A program made the translations under genes and the position numbers. DNA of 64,000 nucleotides from Maylandia zebra (taxonomy: Eukaryota; Chordata; Actinopteri; Cichliformes; Cichlidae): the NCBI RefSeq assembly GCF_041146795.1, contig NC_135179.1, positions 7,785,547 to 7,849,546 on the forward strand, read 5' to 3'. This document shows positions 39,964 to 52,444 of the stretch, in pieces. The notes under the pieces were generated by a model. That model worked only from the letters and a program-made list of their open reading frames with translations. It was not told the origin of the DNA and did no database searches. Position 1 is the first letter of the stretch. Each line of letters starts with the position of its first letter.

Positions 39964-40097
39964 TGTATAGTGTTTTGTCCATTTGTGAGCATCGCTTTTT
40001 GTTGTCGAGTTATTTACGATCTTAGTGAGAGTCAGCGAGAATTACAACCCCTATAAAGTTTTATGACCCTGCCCTGCTACAGCTTGTTTGTGTGTAT

Positions 40098-40128
<31 letters not shown>

Positions 40129-40765
40129 GGGGGGCAAGCAAGCTTATTGTGTGTATCTGATGTGTAACGCTTGCGGCGGAACAAACCTTTAAAGATAAAA
40201 GTCAAAATCGTTTTTTGGGCATCTTCCCAGACCACCACGAATGAAGATTACGACAGGAAAGGCTACGTGATTATATCTGGAATGAGAATTTTAAAAGATC
40301 AACTCATTTTTATTTTAAATATATTCTTAATATGGGGCTTCACCCAGGCCCATCCTCATCATTACGGAACACAAAACAAAATAAAAGCCGTAAGATAAAT
40401 AAAATAAATTTAAAGCGGTCTTTAAACCTCTGTTCTTTGTTTTTACAGTTAATCCAAATCACGTGGGCCCGGAGCCAAAGAGGTTGCGGACGGCCTACAC
40501 GCGACAGCAGGTCCTGGAGCTCGAGAAGGAGTTTCACTTCAGCCGCTATCTCACGCGCCGCCGCCGCGTCGAGGTGGCCCACGCGCTCTGTCTGTCCGAA
40601 CGGCAGGTGAAGGTGTGGTTCCAGAACCGGCGCATGCGCTGGAAGAAAGACAACAAATTGCCCAACACCAAAGGAAAGAGCAAAAACAAGAAAGCGACCG
40701 ACAACAACAACAACAACAGCAACAGCAGCAGCAGCGACAGCATGAAGACGGTTATAACTGTCTAA
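39372..40765 (+). CDS. hoxd4b: Hox4 transcription factor
   Basis: A nuclear homeodomain protein of the Deformed/Hox4 group. Two exons, 39372-39807 and 40449-40765, joined in phase 1 (G|TT, Val), give 250 residues. The first in-frame ATG gives [20 protein letters not shown], the Hox4 N-terminus (SSYMVNSKYxxPxFPPCEE); the open frame upstream lacks an ATG. The PBX-binding hexapeptide is VVYPWMKK (YPWM at about 135-138). The homeodomain (about 155-214) reads [16 protein letters not shown]...[11 protein letters not shown]...[24 protein letters not shown] after the homeodomain is typical of Hox4. R55 replaces the usual K55, and V replaces I at 45 and 47. The C-terminus is a low-complexity N/S tract. 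The intron carries (TTTC)n and poly-G repeats. Confidence 0.94.
39901..39964. repeat. (TTTC)n microsatellite in hoxd4b intron
   Basis: About 15 TTTC units. Confidence 0.96.
40112..40134. repeat. poly-G run in hoxd4b intron
   Basis: A (TG)n stretch followed by 23 consecutive G residues. Confidence 0.95.
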
Positions 40766-42531
40766 ACACACAGGAGCGCAGAGTGTGGCAGTCGAAGCAG
40801 CCATGGTAGCACCTTCATTCTCCAAAGCTGATGTTGCTTAATTTATCCAGGGTGACTGCAGTCCTCAAACAATTCTCACCTGCTTTAAAGTTACGGCTTT
40901 GACGAACACACGTTTATAAATTCCATTATGTATTTTTTCCCTTGTTTTTAACTTCACCTTTGGAGCATTTTAATTTTTTTCCTTTTTTGAGGTTTCATCC
41001 ATATTGAATCTCATAATTAATGAATGAATGAATATATTTTAAGTTCACGGAGGCCCTGACATCTCTCTGGTGCAGACAGGGAATTGCTTCATATTTAGAC
41101 ATCCGATGAAGACGCAAAAACAGTGCTCGTTTGTCGCGGTGCCAAAATACTCGTGACTGCGTGGAACAGGATGAATCAGGGTTTTCTTTTCTCCACAGGG
41201 TAAACATAATACAGGGTTATATAACAGCTACCTAAAAGCAGAAAAATCCTAATTTATGAATATGCACGTTACCAAAATGTTACATAAACTGGCGCTTAAA
41301 GGGTAGGTAGAAGAGCAGAAACACCAAATTGCGTGTTGAGTGACTGCACAAATTATGTTTTAGCTTTTGATTTTGTACAGAGAAGCATCCAAAAATAATT
41401 CATATTTGGAAGGAAATTAGCCATATTTTTTCTTGGATTTTATTTCCCACATTTATAATTTTGTTTTTAAAAAAGAGCCAAAATGAAGGTACAATTTTTT
41501 AACGAACACACCTGACTGTAAATCCAACTTCTTTTCTCAGGGTTACAGGGTTTTACAAAGAGATCTTTTTTTTTCTGAAAAAACTTGTTTGATTTCGCAC
41601 CGAGAGGATTAAATTAGCCCTCTGTGAAATACCATGATGTTGCATATAAATAGGTATGTTCTCTCTTTGATTCCAGTTTAATATGCTATCGATATCTATC
41701 ATAGTCTACGCCAGTACTTATGTTTAATTTGTAATAATTAGAAGCATATTTTATTCGTTCTTTATAGCAAGCATCTTCTCCGTTATTTTTTCGTTACTTT
41801 TGAAAAAAAAGTGTATTCCTGTAATAATTTTATATGTGGAAATGTTTTGATAAAAATAGATGAGAAAATAATAATAATAAAAAACTTCAAACATTAAAGG
41901 TGTGAATATTTTTCTGTGTTGGAAGATAAGCGAAGGACCGATGATTTTTTTTTTTTTTGGCGATAGGGGAAGATGAGGTCGGGAGAGAATCAACGGAAGT
42001 GACGTGTGATTAGAAACAGTGAGTTAAAGGCGAAATCGTGATATCCATTTTCGGCTTAAGAAAATAAAATAAATAAATATATAAAATAAATAAATAAAAT
42101 ACGGTGTCATCTTTAAGCAGCACGGTCTTTGTCGCAGTCACAACTTAACGGGGACTCATGGTATAGATAAGCCAAGACTAATGTCTAGTGCGTCATGGCT
42201 CCGTTGACAAGCTTTTAAAATGCATGCACGCTGTCCCACGGGTGGATTTAGGTTGATCTTTACAGTTTTCTGATTTTCGAGGAGTTATTAAACGGAGCCG
42301 AAACTAAGGAGAAAATTTGGCGTTAAAATATTTAAATTTGTGGGTATTCTGTGTCTTTTACTGTTTAAAATTTTTTGGGATGTAAATTATTATGTTAAGA
42401 GACTTAAGTATTGTCTATGATGATATCTTTGTTTAGAAGTTTATAAATCCCAGATACAATAATTCGGGCTTCTCATAGATTTGTTTGTCCAAATCGCGAA
42501 TTTCATATATAAACTTAATATCAACTTAATA
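40766..42531. other. hoxd4b 3' flank, no gene recognised
   Basis: Likely contains the hoxd4b 3'UTR, but no convincing polyadenylation signal stands out before the A/T-rich AATAAAATAAATAAAT stretch at 42062-42100. A GC-richer segment at 42105-42260 could be regulatory. No hoxd3 or hoxd1 sequence was recognised. Confidence 0.5.
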
Positions 42532-42579
42532 TCACTTAAGTTGATATTCATATTTTTGTATGAATATCAACTTAAGTGA
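42532..42579. repeat. perfect inverted repeat, 21-bp arms, 6-nt loop
   Basis: The left arm (42532-42552) begins TCACTTAAGTTGATATTC. The right arm (42559-42579) is its exact reverse complement. The loop is TTTTTG. Partial copies of the ACTTAATATCA motif precede the left arm. Confidence 0.95.
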
Positions 42580-44299
42580 AATCGTTTGTGCCAGGATCAA
42601 GATTAGCGGTTAGACCTATGTGTATAGTAAGTTTACGGGAAAGGAACGTAAATCAAAGTAAAATCCCTTGAAGTAGTGAAATCATGGCTGTGTGTATTTG
42701 TGTGTTGATATGTAAGAGAAATGAGCGCTGAGTGCCAATAATTGGTGGCTTCCGTTGGAGACTCGGTTACATGTGCAGGATAGGCACAAAGGGGCTGACA
42801 CGGAGCAACCTGGATTATCTATCACACGCTGAAGATCAACCACAGAGCTGCCACAATCATGACAAACAAAGTTCAGATCTTCACTAAAAACAGAAAAGCT
42901 TCTGAAGTTCTGCATGTCTGCAGTTTGAGATGTTACTCAGGGGAATAATACCACAAAAACACGTCAAACATCTGGAATTCAAAACCTGATCCCACTAAGA
43001 CACACGCGTGATTACAAACGAGATGCAATTATTCCTAAAATTTCACACCACAAGTTCACACACATTCATGTATTTTATGTACATTTAAATGGACAGAAAC
43101 AGAATGCAAACAGAATGCAATAATACTGAACAGCATACTTTGTAGATATGCATGTGTTTGTGTTTGTGCGTGTACACCTACCTATCTTTCTCTAGTCTGT
43201 GATGAAACAGGAATGCCCCCGACTGGTAGCATTAAGTATTACAGTCTGGAAGAGATTTTTTTTTTCAGGTTAAGATAAATAATATTTTTTCATTTAAGAA
43301 AACATGGAAATATTTACATTAGAAATACATGGATATATTTATCATTAGCCCTTTGGATTAACAGAAATGTGTATAATACAATGTACCGTAATCAATGCTA
43401 AATTAGCCTTAGTAATAATAAGGTATATGAACCAGAAACATACACATCTTTGCAAAGGTTACAATTTTGGGTTGTTACATCTATCCATGCATCATAATGT
43501 GTCTCAGTTACTTTGTCCACTTGTGTTTGCACTGTGAACACACAACCGTAAAAATGTACGACTACATCTACCTACAAGTAAGACTTTTAAGACGGGAATG
43601 AATGTTGGATACTTCTCACAAGATTAAGAGCATGGCAGGTCACTTTAAATACAGTCACGTGTTCGATTGTAGAGCTTAAAACAGGACAGGGTGAGAAATG
43701 TCACGAGAATGAAACAGTGAAGCATTTCTTGTTAGGGTGTGGACAATAACATAGCTACAGAAAAACACAGAAACATGGGTGTGCCACTGGCTTGTTTAGA
43801 TATGGTCGAATGCAGCAGCATTTTTCTGCAAATAGTCTGGATTAATAAACAAAATTTAAAAGAGAAATGTTTAAATAGATAAAGTACAGTCGCTGTGACT
43901 TTCTTGTAAGTTTTTAAAGATAAAGTTTTTATCTTTTATTTGGACATCATCTGCCTTTTCAGTCGTTTTCCTTGTACCTGACTATTTTTAGAGAAATGTT
44001 TTTTTCTTTTTGTTGTTTCTACATCACTTAACACCGACATATTATTCATTTAAGAGTAAAAAGTCATCTCACAAGGGACGAAAGGTGTGTATCAAAGAAC
44101 TCATTTTAAAATAGCATTTTTAGGCATTTAGTCTTTTTGCAACAACAATGCAATTCCCAAACACATATTAGACAAAAACATGGGATGTCTCAGCATGCTG
44201 AGCAGTGTGTAATTGAAAAGTATCTGAAAATCAACTGACACAGGATGCAAAAGATGCATCTGACCTTTCAGTTGATTCATCTGTTTGCAGAAATGATCT

Positions 44300-44945
44300 C
44301 AATGGAAGGAAACTGGGAAGAAAAGGCTGATGTATGTCAAACTATTGAAGAACTGGACTGAAAATCAGTAATCACTGACTTTCTTATCTTATGTCTTATG
44401 GAGTGATGAATCCAAATGTGAAAATTTAGGTTCACCCCCAGTATAAACAGAGATCATAAAGAGACAGGTACAACAGTGAGATGCTTCCGCTATCTGTGTC
44501 ATTTTTGGGGGCTGCATTTCAACCAGTAATGTTGGGGGATCTTGATAGATGGAATTATAACTGCAGAAAAGTACAGTACATTTTTGATCCACCACCCAAA
44601 ACCTTCTGGAAAGCAATTGATTGCCAGCAGCTTAATTTTTTGACAATGATCCCAAACAAACTGTCAATGCAGTAAACACATGTCTAGCTAGAAAAAAAAC
44701 ACATAATGAAACACTATCAGTCATGGACTGGCCTCCCCAGAGCCCAGACCTCGACATTATTAGAGCAATGTGAGATCATCTTGACAGAAAAAGGAGCCAA
44801 CATGCAAAATGGAATTTTGAGTGTCATTCAAGAAGGCTGGAGAAATATTCCTGAATAAAGAAATTACAAGAAAGTCTAAAACTAATAGAGTCTAAGAGAG
44901 TTCACACTGTGTTGAAGAATAAAGGTGGTCATATCAAATATGGAT
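44300..44945 (+). pseudogene. Tc1/mariner transposase remnant
   Basis: Translated fragments in shifting frames match the Tc1-like DD34E transposase: WSDESKCENLG (first catalytic Asp), then NDPKQTVNAVN near 44645, then MDWPPQSPDLDII (44723-44761), DHLDRKRS and a C-terminal VLKNKGGHIKY ending near 44940. Several stops and frameshifts show it is long dead. The N-terminal DNA-binding half and inverted repeats were not found. Confidence 0.8.
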
Positions 44946-45339
44946 TTTCAAGCTCATTAGAATTGCACAACCCCTGTTTGTGCCTTGTATACTGCATTTC
45001 AATTGAAGTGAGTATATATGTGAGAAGATGTTAATTTCTGCGTTCATAAACTTGGTGGGAAGGAGGCAACTCTTAAAGAAACTCCTCTGAATTAAATAAT
45101 AACAATACAACAAAATAGCAAATATAATAAGACAGCAACAATAAAATAGTGGGCAAAATAACAAGTATATTAACTTTGCAGATATAAAGGTATAAACACA
45201 CATAAATGCAGTTCTGCTAAAAATTTACGCTTGTTAAAGAAGGATATTGTACTTGCTGCTAGGTAATAGCAGCCATGGAGTGTGGATGAATGCACGAATA
45301 TTACAAACGCTATTAACCTAAAATTCACACCAAACCTGA

Positions 45340-45436
45340 GTTTGGTGTCTTACCCAAGGATACTTAAACATGCAAACTAGAGAAGTGTGGGATTGAACCA
45401 CTGCCCTCTATCTCCTGAGCCACAGCCACCCCACAC
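45340..45436 (-). mobile_element. 5' part of a tRNA-derived SINE
   Basis: On the minus strand it reads GGGGTGGCTGTGGCTCAGG, then GTGGTTCAATCCC (A and B boxes), then CCTTGGGTAAGAC. This is the same tRNA-derived head as the SINE at 14035. The central domain and tail are missing. Confidence 0.65.
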
Positions 45437-45779
45437 CACCAGTCAAATATGATAAAATCCATTCATATTTAGGTTTTGCTGACTTTACCCTCCAAATGTA
45501 TGTTTTCTGCCCTGGACATTATCCTTTTAATCCTATGTTTGCTGTAACAAAATTATCACACAGATTTCAAATAATGCTTCTCTGAGTCCATGTCTCTCTC
45601 ACATGATGTGTCTGTTTTAGTCAGTTTCCTATACACTTTTTGTGCGGTTAGTTCTTTCCCTTAAACCCAAATTAAAAATGCTACTTTAATAATATGTATT
45701 TTTCCATGCATCAAAAGCCCCAATTATTTCTAGTTAAATACAACAACACTGCTACAGTAGCCTCTATGCGCGTCCATAA

Positions 45780-45948
45780 AGTGGAACTAAAGATTAATGC
45801 AACCGTTTCTCTTACGGACATCAATCGCAGGCGGACCGGTCAGTGACTGCAGAACAAGTACTTGCCCTTAAACTTGCAAGCAGTGCTGTTGCTCAGATCG
45901 CTCATTATTCTAATCATTATTTAACAATAAGAGTACAACAGCAGCACC
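45780..45948 (+). promoter_or_regulatory. mtx2: mtx2 promoter / 5'UTR region
   Basis: A short CpG-containing segment (GCGCGTCC, GGCGGACCGG) immediately upstream of the mtx2 start codon. No TATA box. Typical of a housekeeping promoter. The start site cannot be placed. Confidence 0.4.
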
Positions 45949-48900
45949 ATGTCTCTTGCGGCAGAGGCGTTCATGTCGCAGATGGCAGGTAATATGTTGA
46001 CTTCACCCCGTTTTTCTATTGATTATGAATAACATTAGCCAGCTAGGTAGCAAGAGCTAAGGTTCACAGTAACATAAGCTCTTTACAAATGTAGTTACTT
46101 ACATATATGGACCTTTAGCTGTTACTATAGCTGCCTTTGTTCGCCTTTTCTTGGTTTCTTAAAAAAAGGCTGACTGGCCTGGAAAAGCCCCAAGGCACTC
46201 TGTCATTCTGCATGTCGTGGATTGCTTGGCAGGTGTAACACAGGACTCTAATGTAAATAGCGCCATATTTCTGTTTACTGTTAAAATCATAAATCAGCAG
46301 GGGGACGGCGAATTCAAGCGGAAACGGCTCAAGAGGGCTAAAGTTACTGACATCCCCGTATCGTTACAAAAACGGCTCAAATCTATCAATTTTAACAGAG
46401 ACATGCTCAGAGATTCCCCCGGTGGCTGGAGGCTGTACTGCAAGCACGGCGGTGTTACAGCATAGGTCGTTGAGTGAGCACCGTGCACCTCGTGTCTGTA
46501 TTCTTTATAATCTTTTATTGATTAACTTTATATGAGTAGAGGTGAAGAAGAGGGTGCAGTCAGGGTGATGTGGATGGAGATGAGTGTCACGGGTGATTTG
46601 TGACAAAGTGAGCCAGAGTGAAAGGGAAGGTCTGCAAGATGGTAGTGAGACCTGCTGTGATGTATGGTCTGTAGACGGTACACTAACAAAGGTCAGTGGT
46701 GCTAAGGTTTTCTTTGGGAGTGAGCAGGATGGACAAGATTAGAACTAAGTATATCAGAGGGACAGATCAGGTTAAGGAGTTTGACAAAGTTAGAGAGGTG
46801 AGGCTGAGATGGTTTAGATATTTGCAGAGGAGGGGTAGTGAACATGGAGCTGGAAGGCAGGAGGAAAAAAAGGAAGACCACACGAATGGTCATGGATATA
46901 GCAAAAGGAGGACATGGGGAGAGTTGTTGTGAGATGAAGGCAGATCATCCACCGGGATGACTGTTAAAGGGAGAGTCAAAAGTAGACGAAGAACAATTAG
47001 TAAAAGAATGTTGACAGCTGATCCCACAAGCAACATTATAGATTAATGAGTCACATTATCACCGTATAATTGTGTGTGTTTGCCTGCATGTCTGTTTGTG
47101 ACGTTGACAGCTGCTGAGCCGTGGCCTGAAAATGCAACCTTGTACCAGCCACTGAAGGGTGAGTTAGTGAAATGGAGGCACAATACATAATGTCAATAGC
47201 AATATAGCTATTTATATATTTTGTTGTTTTTGCAGAGGATCAGATTCTCCTGTCAGACTGTGCCTCATCTCTCGCTGTTCAGGTAAAGCAAACATGCATG
47301 TACACAATTTAAACACCTTGTTTAAATATAATGTTTATTTGTTAATAACTCAGTCTGTTGTGCTCAAGAAACAAGGAAAGCTTCTGTAAGTTTTAGTGGT
47401 TTTAATTCAAATATTTAATACTATTTTCATTATTTAATGAATTAAAACTGAACTCGTATAAAAGCTTTCAGTTCTTAATTGCGCAATTTTGAACATTTAA
47501 CCAGCACAAAACTGATATAAGATAACAGATGAACATTGGCTTCTGCCAACGATTTAATGTCAACTTATTTGGTATCTTATTAATTGACTGCCAGCTAATA
47601 AGATACTGATCTTAGGTTGTTATACTGCTGAAAATATATACATATATATTTTTTTAAATGCATCAAGTATGAAATGCAGTTGTTGATATTATCTGTATTT
47701 GACCTTTTGACCTCTACTCTGACTTTGGATTTGACCTTACTGCAGAAGGAAATCTGCAGTGCTGCAAAATAAAGTTAACTGGTTTTTTTTTTTTTTAAAG
47801 CATATCAAAGTATACCACAAGTAATATTTTTCATTTACTTTCACAGTATGTTTAGTTAACACATTCATCCCATAGGTGAACTATTTGAGACTCGGAGGAG
47901 ATGCAAACCCAACCTCATGGAATTACAAGCTAGTGTCCTCCTAGTGCTTTTATTCCTCAGCTGCTTAATTCTGTCCCGTTTCTGATGTGCAGGCGTACCT
48001 GAGGATGTGTGGTCTGCCAGTTCAGGTGTTCTGCAGAGCAAATGCTGAATACATGTCACCTTCTGGTTAGTATACATGTAGCTTCAGAGACAAATTCTGG
48101 GTGTCTGATCTCAACACTGTGTGAATCTCAGCACTCATTCTGCTCATTAAAACATTACACAACTATACACTGTAAGCTGGAAGGATTTTATTCGAAATGA
48201 AATGCTAAGTTTGCTTCCAGGATTCGTGTAGGTGCATCTGGAAGTTACTTTGTTGCAGGTTAGCTTTTTGTGTTGAATTAAATGTGATGATTTTAATGCC
48301 CAGCCTTTTTATGTTTGTGTCCACAGGTAAAATTCCCTTTATCCACGTGGGCAACCAGGTGGTGTCAGAACTGGGGCCGATTGTGCAATTTACTAAAGCT
48401 AAGGCAAGTGTTGTACAGATGAAAGCTGTTTGTTTCTTTTGGCAAATTTGCTTCTAGTTTTTCCCAGTGGAGGAGCAGGTTTTCATATTTCTTTCTGCTG
48501 TTGTCTTCTTTTGGGTACTTAGGGTCATTCTTTGAGCGATGGCTTAGATGACGTTCAGAGAGCTGAAATGAAAGCGTACATGGAGCTGGTCAACAATATG
48601 CTGCTTACTGCTGAGGTATGAAAAACATAAAAACCATAACATACTGATACTAGAACTTCAGCACATGTACAGTTTTTATGAATGTGTCTGAGAAGTATCC
48701 TCTCACACATGTCCTCATCTCTCTACAGTTGTACATTCAGTGGTGTGATGATTCTACAGCCACTGAGGTGTGTACACCAGGTTTAAAAACAAAACTTGTT
48801 AAAGTCTTGATAGCCTCCTAATCAGCTGTATCTGTTTTTGTAGATTTCTCGTCCCAGATACAGCAGTCCATACTCATGGCCTCTCAATAAAATCCTCGCC

Positions 48901-49868
48901 TACCAGAAGCAGTGGGAGGTGCGCAGGAAGATGAACGCCATTGGCTGGGGAGGGAAAACGTTGGAGCAGGTTAGCAACAACCTGGAAGTGAAAAGTTGAT
49001 GTTTTGCCAGCTCTACAATTCCCTTTCTGCAATCAGAAAAATAATTTCCTATCTTTTTATTTTAAAGGTGGAATTCTTCAAAATTTTACAGAATTGATCT
49101 TTTAGACTGTTTGAAGGCCCTTAAGTTTAACTTATTTGTGTTTGTCTCTTATTTGTGTAAGTAGGAAAAAGAACCCAGTCTGTCTATAAAAAATAAAGTA
49201 AACAAACTTGTTTTAAAAGTCTGTATGTCCTCATGTATTTCAGGTTTATGAAGATGTGAGTCAATGCTGCCAGGCTCTCTCTCAGAGGCTGGGAACACAG
49301 TCATACTTTTTTAATAAACAGTATGTATTTTTTTTTAATTTTTTATATCTGTATGTTTCTGGTTATCGCTTTCTCTTTTGTCTTGTTTATAGCGACTGAA
49401 TAATAAATCTACATCTGAGTTCTCCAGAATCCTTTCTCCAACCCCTGTTATAGGCATTCACACCAAAAAGGAAATGTTTCTAATTATTGCAAGCAGTTTT
49501 CCTGGAGCACCACCTTGTGGTTTAAAATTGTATTGATCTCGTAATCAACTGAAAGGCTTTGTTCTGTACTCCCTGGCAATGTTTGATTTGTGTTAGAACA
49601 AAGTATTACAAGTGAAGCCAGTGTCTGTAACACCTCATTTCTGATTATATTTAAAGCTGAAGGAGTGCCAGTCATTAACGGAATGTGTGTGTGGCGTGTG
49701 TGTTATAGGCCTACAGAGCTGGATGCATTGGTGTTTGGCCATCTCTTCACTATACTGACTACTAGACTCACCAGCACTGAGCTGGCAGAGAGGGTCAAGA
49801 GCTACAGCAATCTTCTGTCCTTCTGCAGACGCGTTGAACAGACCTACTTTGAAGACAAGAGCTCCTGA
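45949..49868 (+). CDS. mtx2: metaxin-2, complete, ten coding exons
   Basis: Metaxin-2 is a mitochondrial outer-membrane-associated protein of the SAM/metaxin import complex. Exons: 45949-45988, 47111-47158, 47236-47282, 47993-48065, 48327-48403, 48523-48615, 48729-48767, 48844-48969, 49244-49320 and 49709-49868. The frame closes throughout, giving 259 residues (human is about 263). The protein begins [20 protein letters not shown]. It carries the thioredoxin/GST-N-like region ([20 protein letters not shown]), the GST-C-like region ([39 protein letters not shown]) and ends [15 protein letters not shown]. Intron 5 uses a GC donor (AAG|GCAAGT). Intron 1 hosts a LINE fragment. MTX2 is the standard 3' neighbour of HoxD, which anchors the locus. 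Confidence 0.96.
46530..46995 (+). mobile_element. LINE reverse-transcriptase C-terminal fragment
   Basis: Frames read [18 protein letters not shown], then [20 protein letters not shown], then [16 protein letters not shown] and RQIIH. This is the well-known C-terminal end of a fish non-LTR retrotransposon polyprotein (consensus KVYKTVVRPAMLYGLET... LRWFGHVQRR). It has stops and frameshifts, is truncated at both ends and lies in mtx2 intron 1. The clade is not assigned. Confidence 0.8.
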
Positions 49869-51540
49869 AGGACTGAAAATAACATATCACCTCTTCTCGT
49901 ACATTCTTTCCTTCTCTCATTCCCCAGATTGTAGCCCTAAGAAGCTGAAATGCCTAAAACAAAAAAAAATGCATACGTGTCCTTTTTCCTATTTTTCCTT
50001 CACTTGTGGCTTCCTGTTCATACATCATCTCCAGAAGTTTAAGAATTATGAATGTCCTAAAGTAAGCATAATTTGTAAGTGTATTAAGAATATGTAAAAG
50101 AAAATGTCCTGAGTTAAATGTATTTTTCAGAATATTATAAGAACAAATGCCACATATGCTAGTAACTGTGATCATCACAGTTAGTGGAAGACCTTGAGAA
50201 TCTAGCTTTATAAAAAGTGAATACAAAAAATATCAAAGCTGATATACAACCTTAAATCAGTCTGAAATGAACGTCAAAGATTAGGATTAAATGCTGATCA
50301 GACTTCCAAATCTTTCAGATTTGTTGTCAGGATCAAGTTCACCTCAGCAGAATGTCTGCACACACTTGGGTTTTTCATGTTTTACACTCTTTTTCACGGA
50401 AGTAGTGTCTACATGTGTTAGAGTGCATGAGTGCGTTTCTAAACGCCCACCGCCTCGCTGAAAACCGAGGTGTGGATTTCTCAGCCTCGTGGCATGACTG
50501 CATTTCAAAAAACAGCACTCCACTTGACCTACGTCCGAGGTCAAATGGCTCACTGTGTTTTTCCTCCAGGGCACTCCCAAAGCTTGCAAGAAATGTGAAA
50601 CAGAGAGAGAAAATCCAGAGAGAGGTTACTTCTTATTCTGTACAAAATGCATGAACATAATCATGAAGATGTGATTTATTCCTTATTTTTTCCATGTTTT
50701 ACTTGTGTGAATAGAAAGTGCCTACATGATGGAATACACTTGCCACAATACATTTCTCCCCCAAATAATACGTGTTCGGAAGTTTGTTTAATATTGTTTG
50801 AAATTATAACACAAAACCATATAGTGGCTCTTTCATTAGGTACCCCTGTATGTTTTAGCATCGGGTTTTATTGGATTAATCCCTCATATGTTGCCAAAAC
50901 AAAATCTGAAAGAGAAGTTTAAAAAGACGGAACATGCTGCCAAGTTATCGGGTGTCTGTTTCTACCTTTGGGTCTAATACAAGCTCAATGGTAATGTCTG
51001 ATCACCTCTGATTGCCCTTGAGTTGAACAGGTTGTGAGTGCATGACAGACGGGCAGAGCGAGTCTGTCTTCCAGGTTTCCTGTGAGGTCGGGCTTTGACC
51101 CTTGAACTTCCAGGAGCTGTGGCATCATGACTAATGACCTGCAACGACCAAATGCTGCACACTTGGAGGTCATCAGCCAGGCACCAGACAGAGATAAATA
51201 CATGGAAAAACAAAACGGTACATCTTATTGAAGACATGTAGTCAAGTCTGCAGTTTTTTGTGGATTTTCTTTATGCTATATTAGGGTTTTGATTAATTAT
51301 TAACCTCTAAAAATAGACCTAAAACACCATACAAGTAAAAGACTGAAGTAATGTGAATTCGTTTTGGTTGGAAATTGAACAGATGATGGAGAACAATGCT
51401 GAGACATTGTCAGCAGACCTACAGTGTCATTTGTAGTTAGGTCCTTATAAATATTCTCATGTTTTTTTTTTATTGTTGAACATTTCTAAGGAAAAAATTT
51501 AATGTATGCAAAACCATAGTGTGAATAAAAGTTATGAAAA
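49869..51540. other. mtx2 3' flank, no further gene recognised
   Basis: Probably includes the mtx2 3'UTR. No canonical AATAAA close to the stop was found, though an ATTAAA variant lies near 50287. Reading frames here are short and unlike known proteins. Confidence 0.5.
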
Positions 51541-51615
51541 TTGATCCTTTATTTGTCCAGGTAAAAGTCTCACAGAGATTAAAAAGAAACCTGGCCATGA
51601 GGGCAACACAAAATA
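51541..51615 (+). repeat. dispersed fish repeat fragment
   Basis: CCTTTATTTGTCCAGGTAAA then GTCTCACAGAGATTAAA and CCTGGCCATGAGGGCAACA resembles a repeat segment common in teleost intergenic DNA. The class is uncertain. Confidence 0.35.
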
Positions 51616-52429
51616 CAACGAATATAACATATAGCAATATAACTACAAACATCTGAATAATATGAAATAGCACATCTTTACAAGAGCAATTCACATTATT
51701 ATCATGCTGCCCAACTGCAAGCTCTAGATTTGGAGCTTATGAGGGAAAAAGGGTAAACAATGCATGATTTCTAATGTGAATCAACTGATTTTAAGCTAAA
51801 ATAGAGTCACAACAGTAGTGGACAGCGAGAATGTTTTATGGTGCAGAGATAGTAATGGGTTTATTGTCAAAACTGGTGACACCAGACGAGCAGAATTTTC
51901 CCTGATTGCCCTTGATTCTACTCTCCTGCAGGGAGGAAGATTACAGCCGAGTCCACACATCTCTGACTTTTCTGTTACCTTTAAAATGTTCTCATGCTGT
52001 GTCCGAACTCTTATTTTGGCCTTCCACTTCAAGGAGACAATGCCCGAGGCCATTAGAGGGGGCAAAGGGTTTCAGGTTCAATCTGTGGCAATGAGTTTGG
52101 GGTTGAAGGGCAGAGGTACAGCCTTGACTGGTCACTAGTCCATCACAGGGTAACACAGTCTTATATCCACACCTACAGTCAGTTTTGAATCACAAATTAA
52201 CTCAAGTCAAAAGCATGACAGAGGAATATTAGAAACCAAAATGATATTAATCAAATTCTACGTTCATAAAAGTGCACAGAAAACTGAAAAACATGCATTT
52301 GTCCTCCCACACAAGCTTAATATTTGCATACAGGAAGGGACTGCATACAGATATATTTTTGAAACATGGATAAGATTTATCACTAAAGCAGGTTTACCCC
52401 GAGCTACAAATTGTATTGAAAACGTTTGT

Positions 52430-52444
52430 CCAGAAGGGGGCAGC
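52430..52444 (+). promoter_or_regulatory. CTCF-like motif downstream of mtx2
   Basis: CCAGAAGGGGGCAGC matches the CTCF core at 14 of 15 positions. Confidence 0.4.

Noticed and set aside
46217..46465. 82-codon frame in mtx2 intron 1
   Set aside because: No recognisable family and no splice support.
52040..52170. Possible gene fragment near GACTGGTCACTAGTCCATCA
   Set aside because: The phrase resembles a common fish dispersed repeat, but is too short and degraded to assign as a feature.
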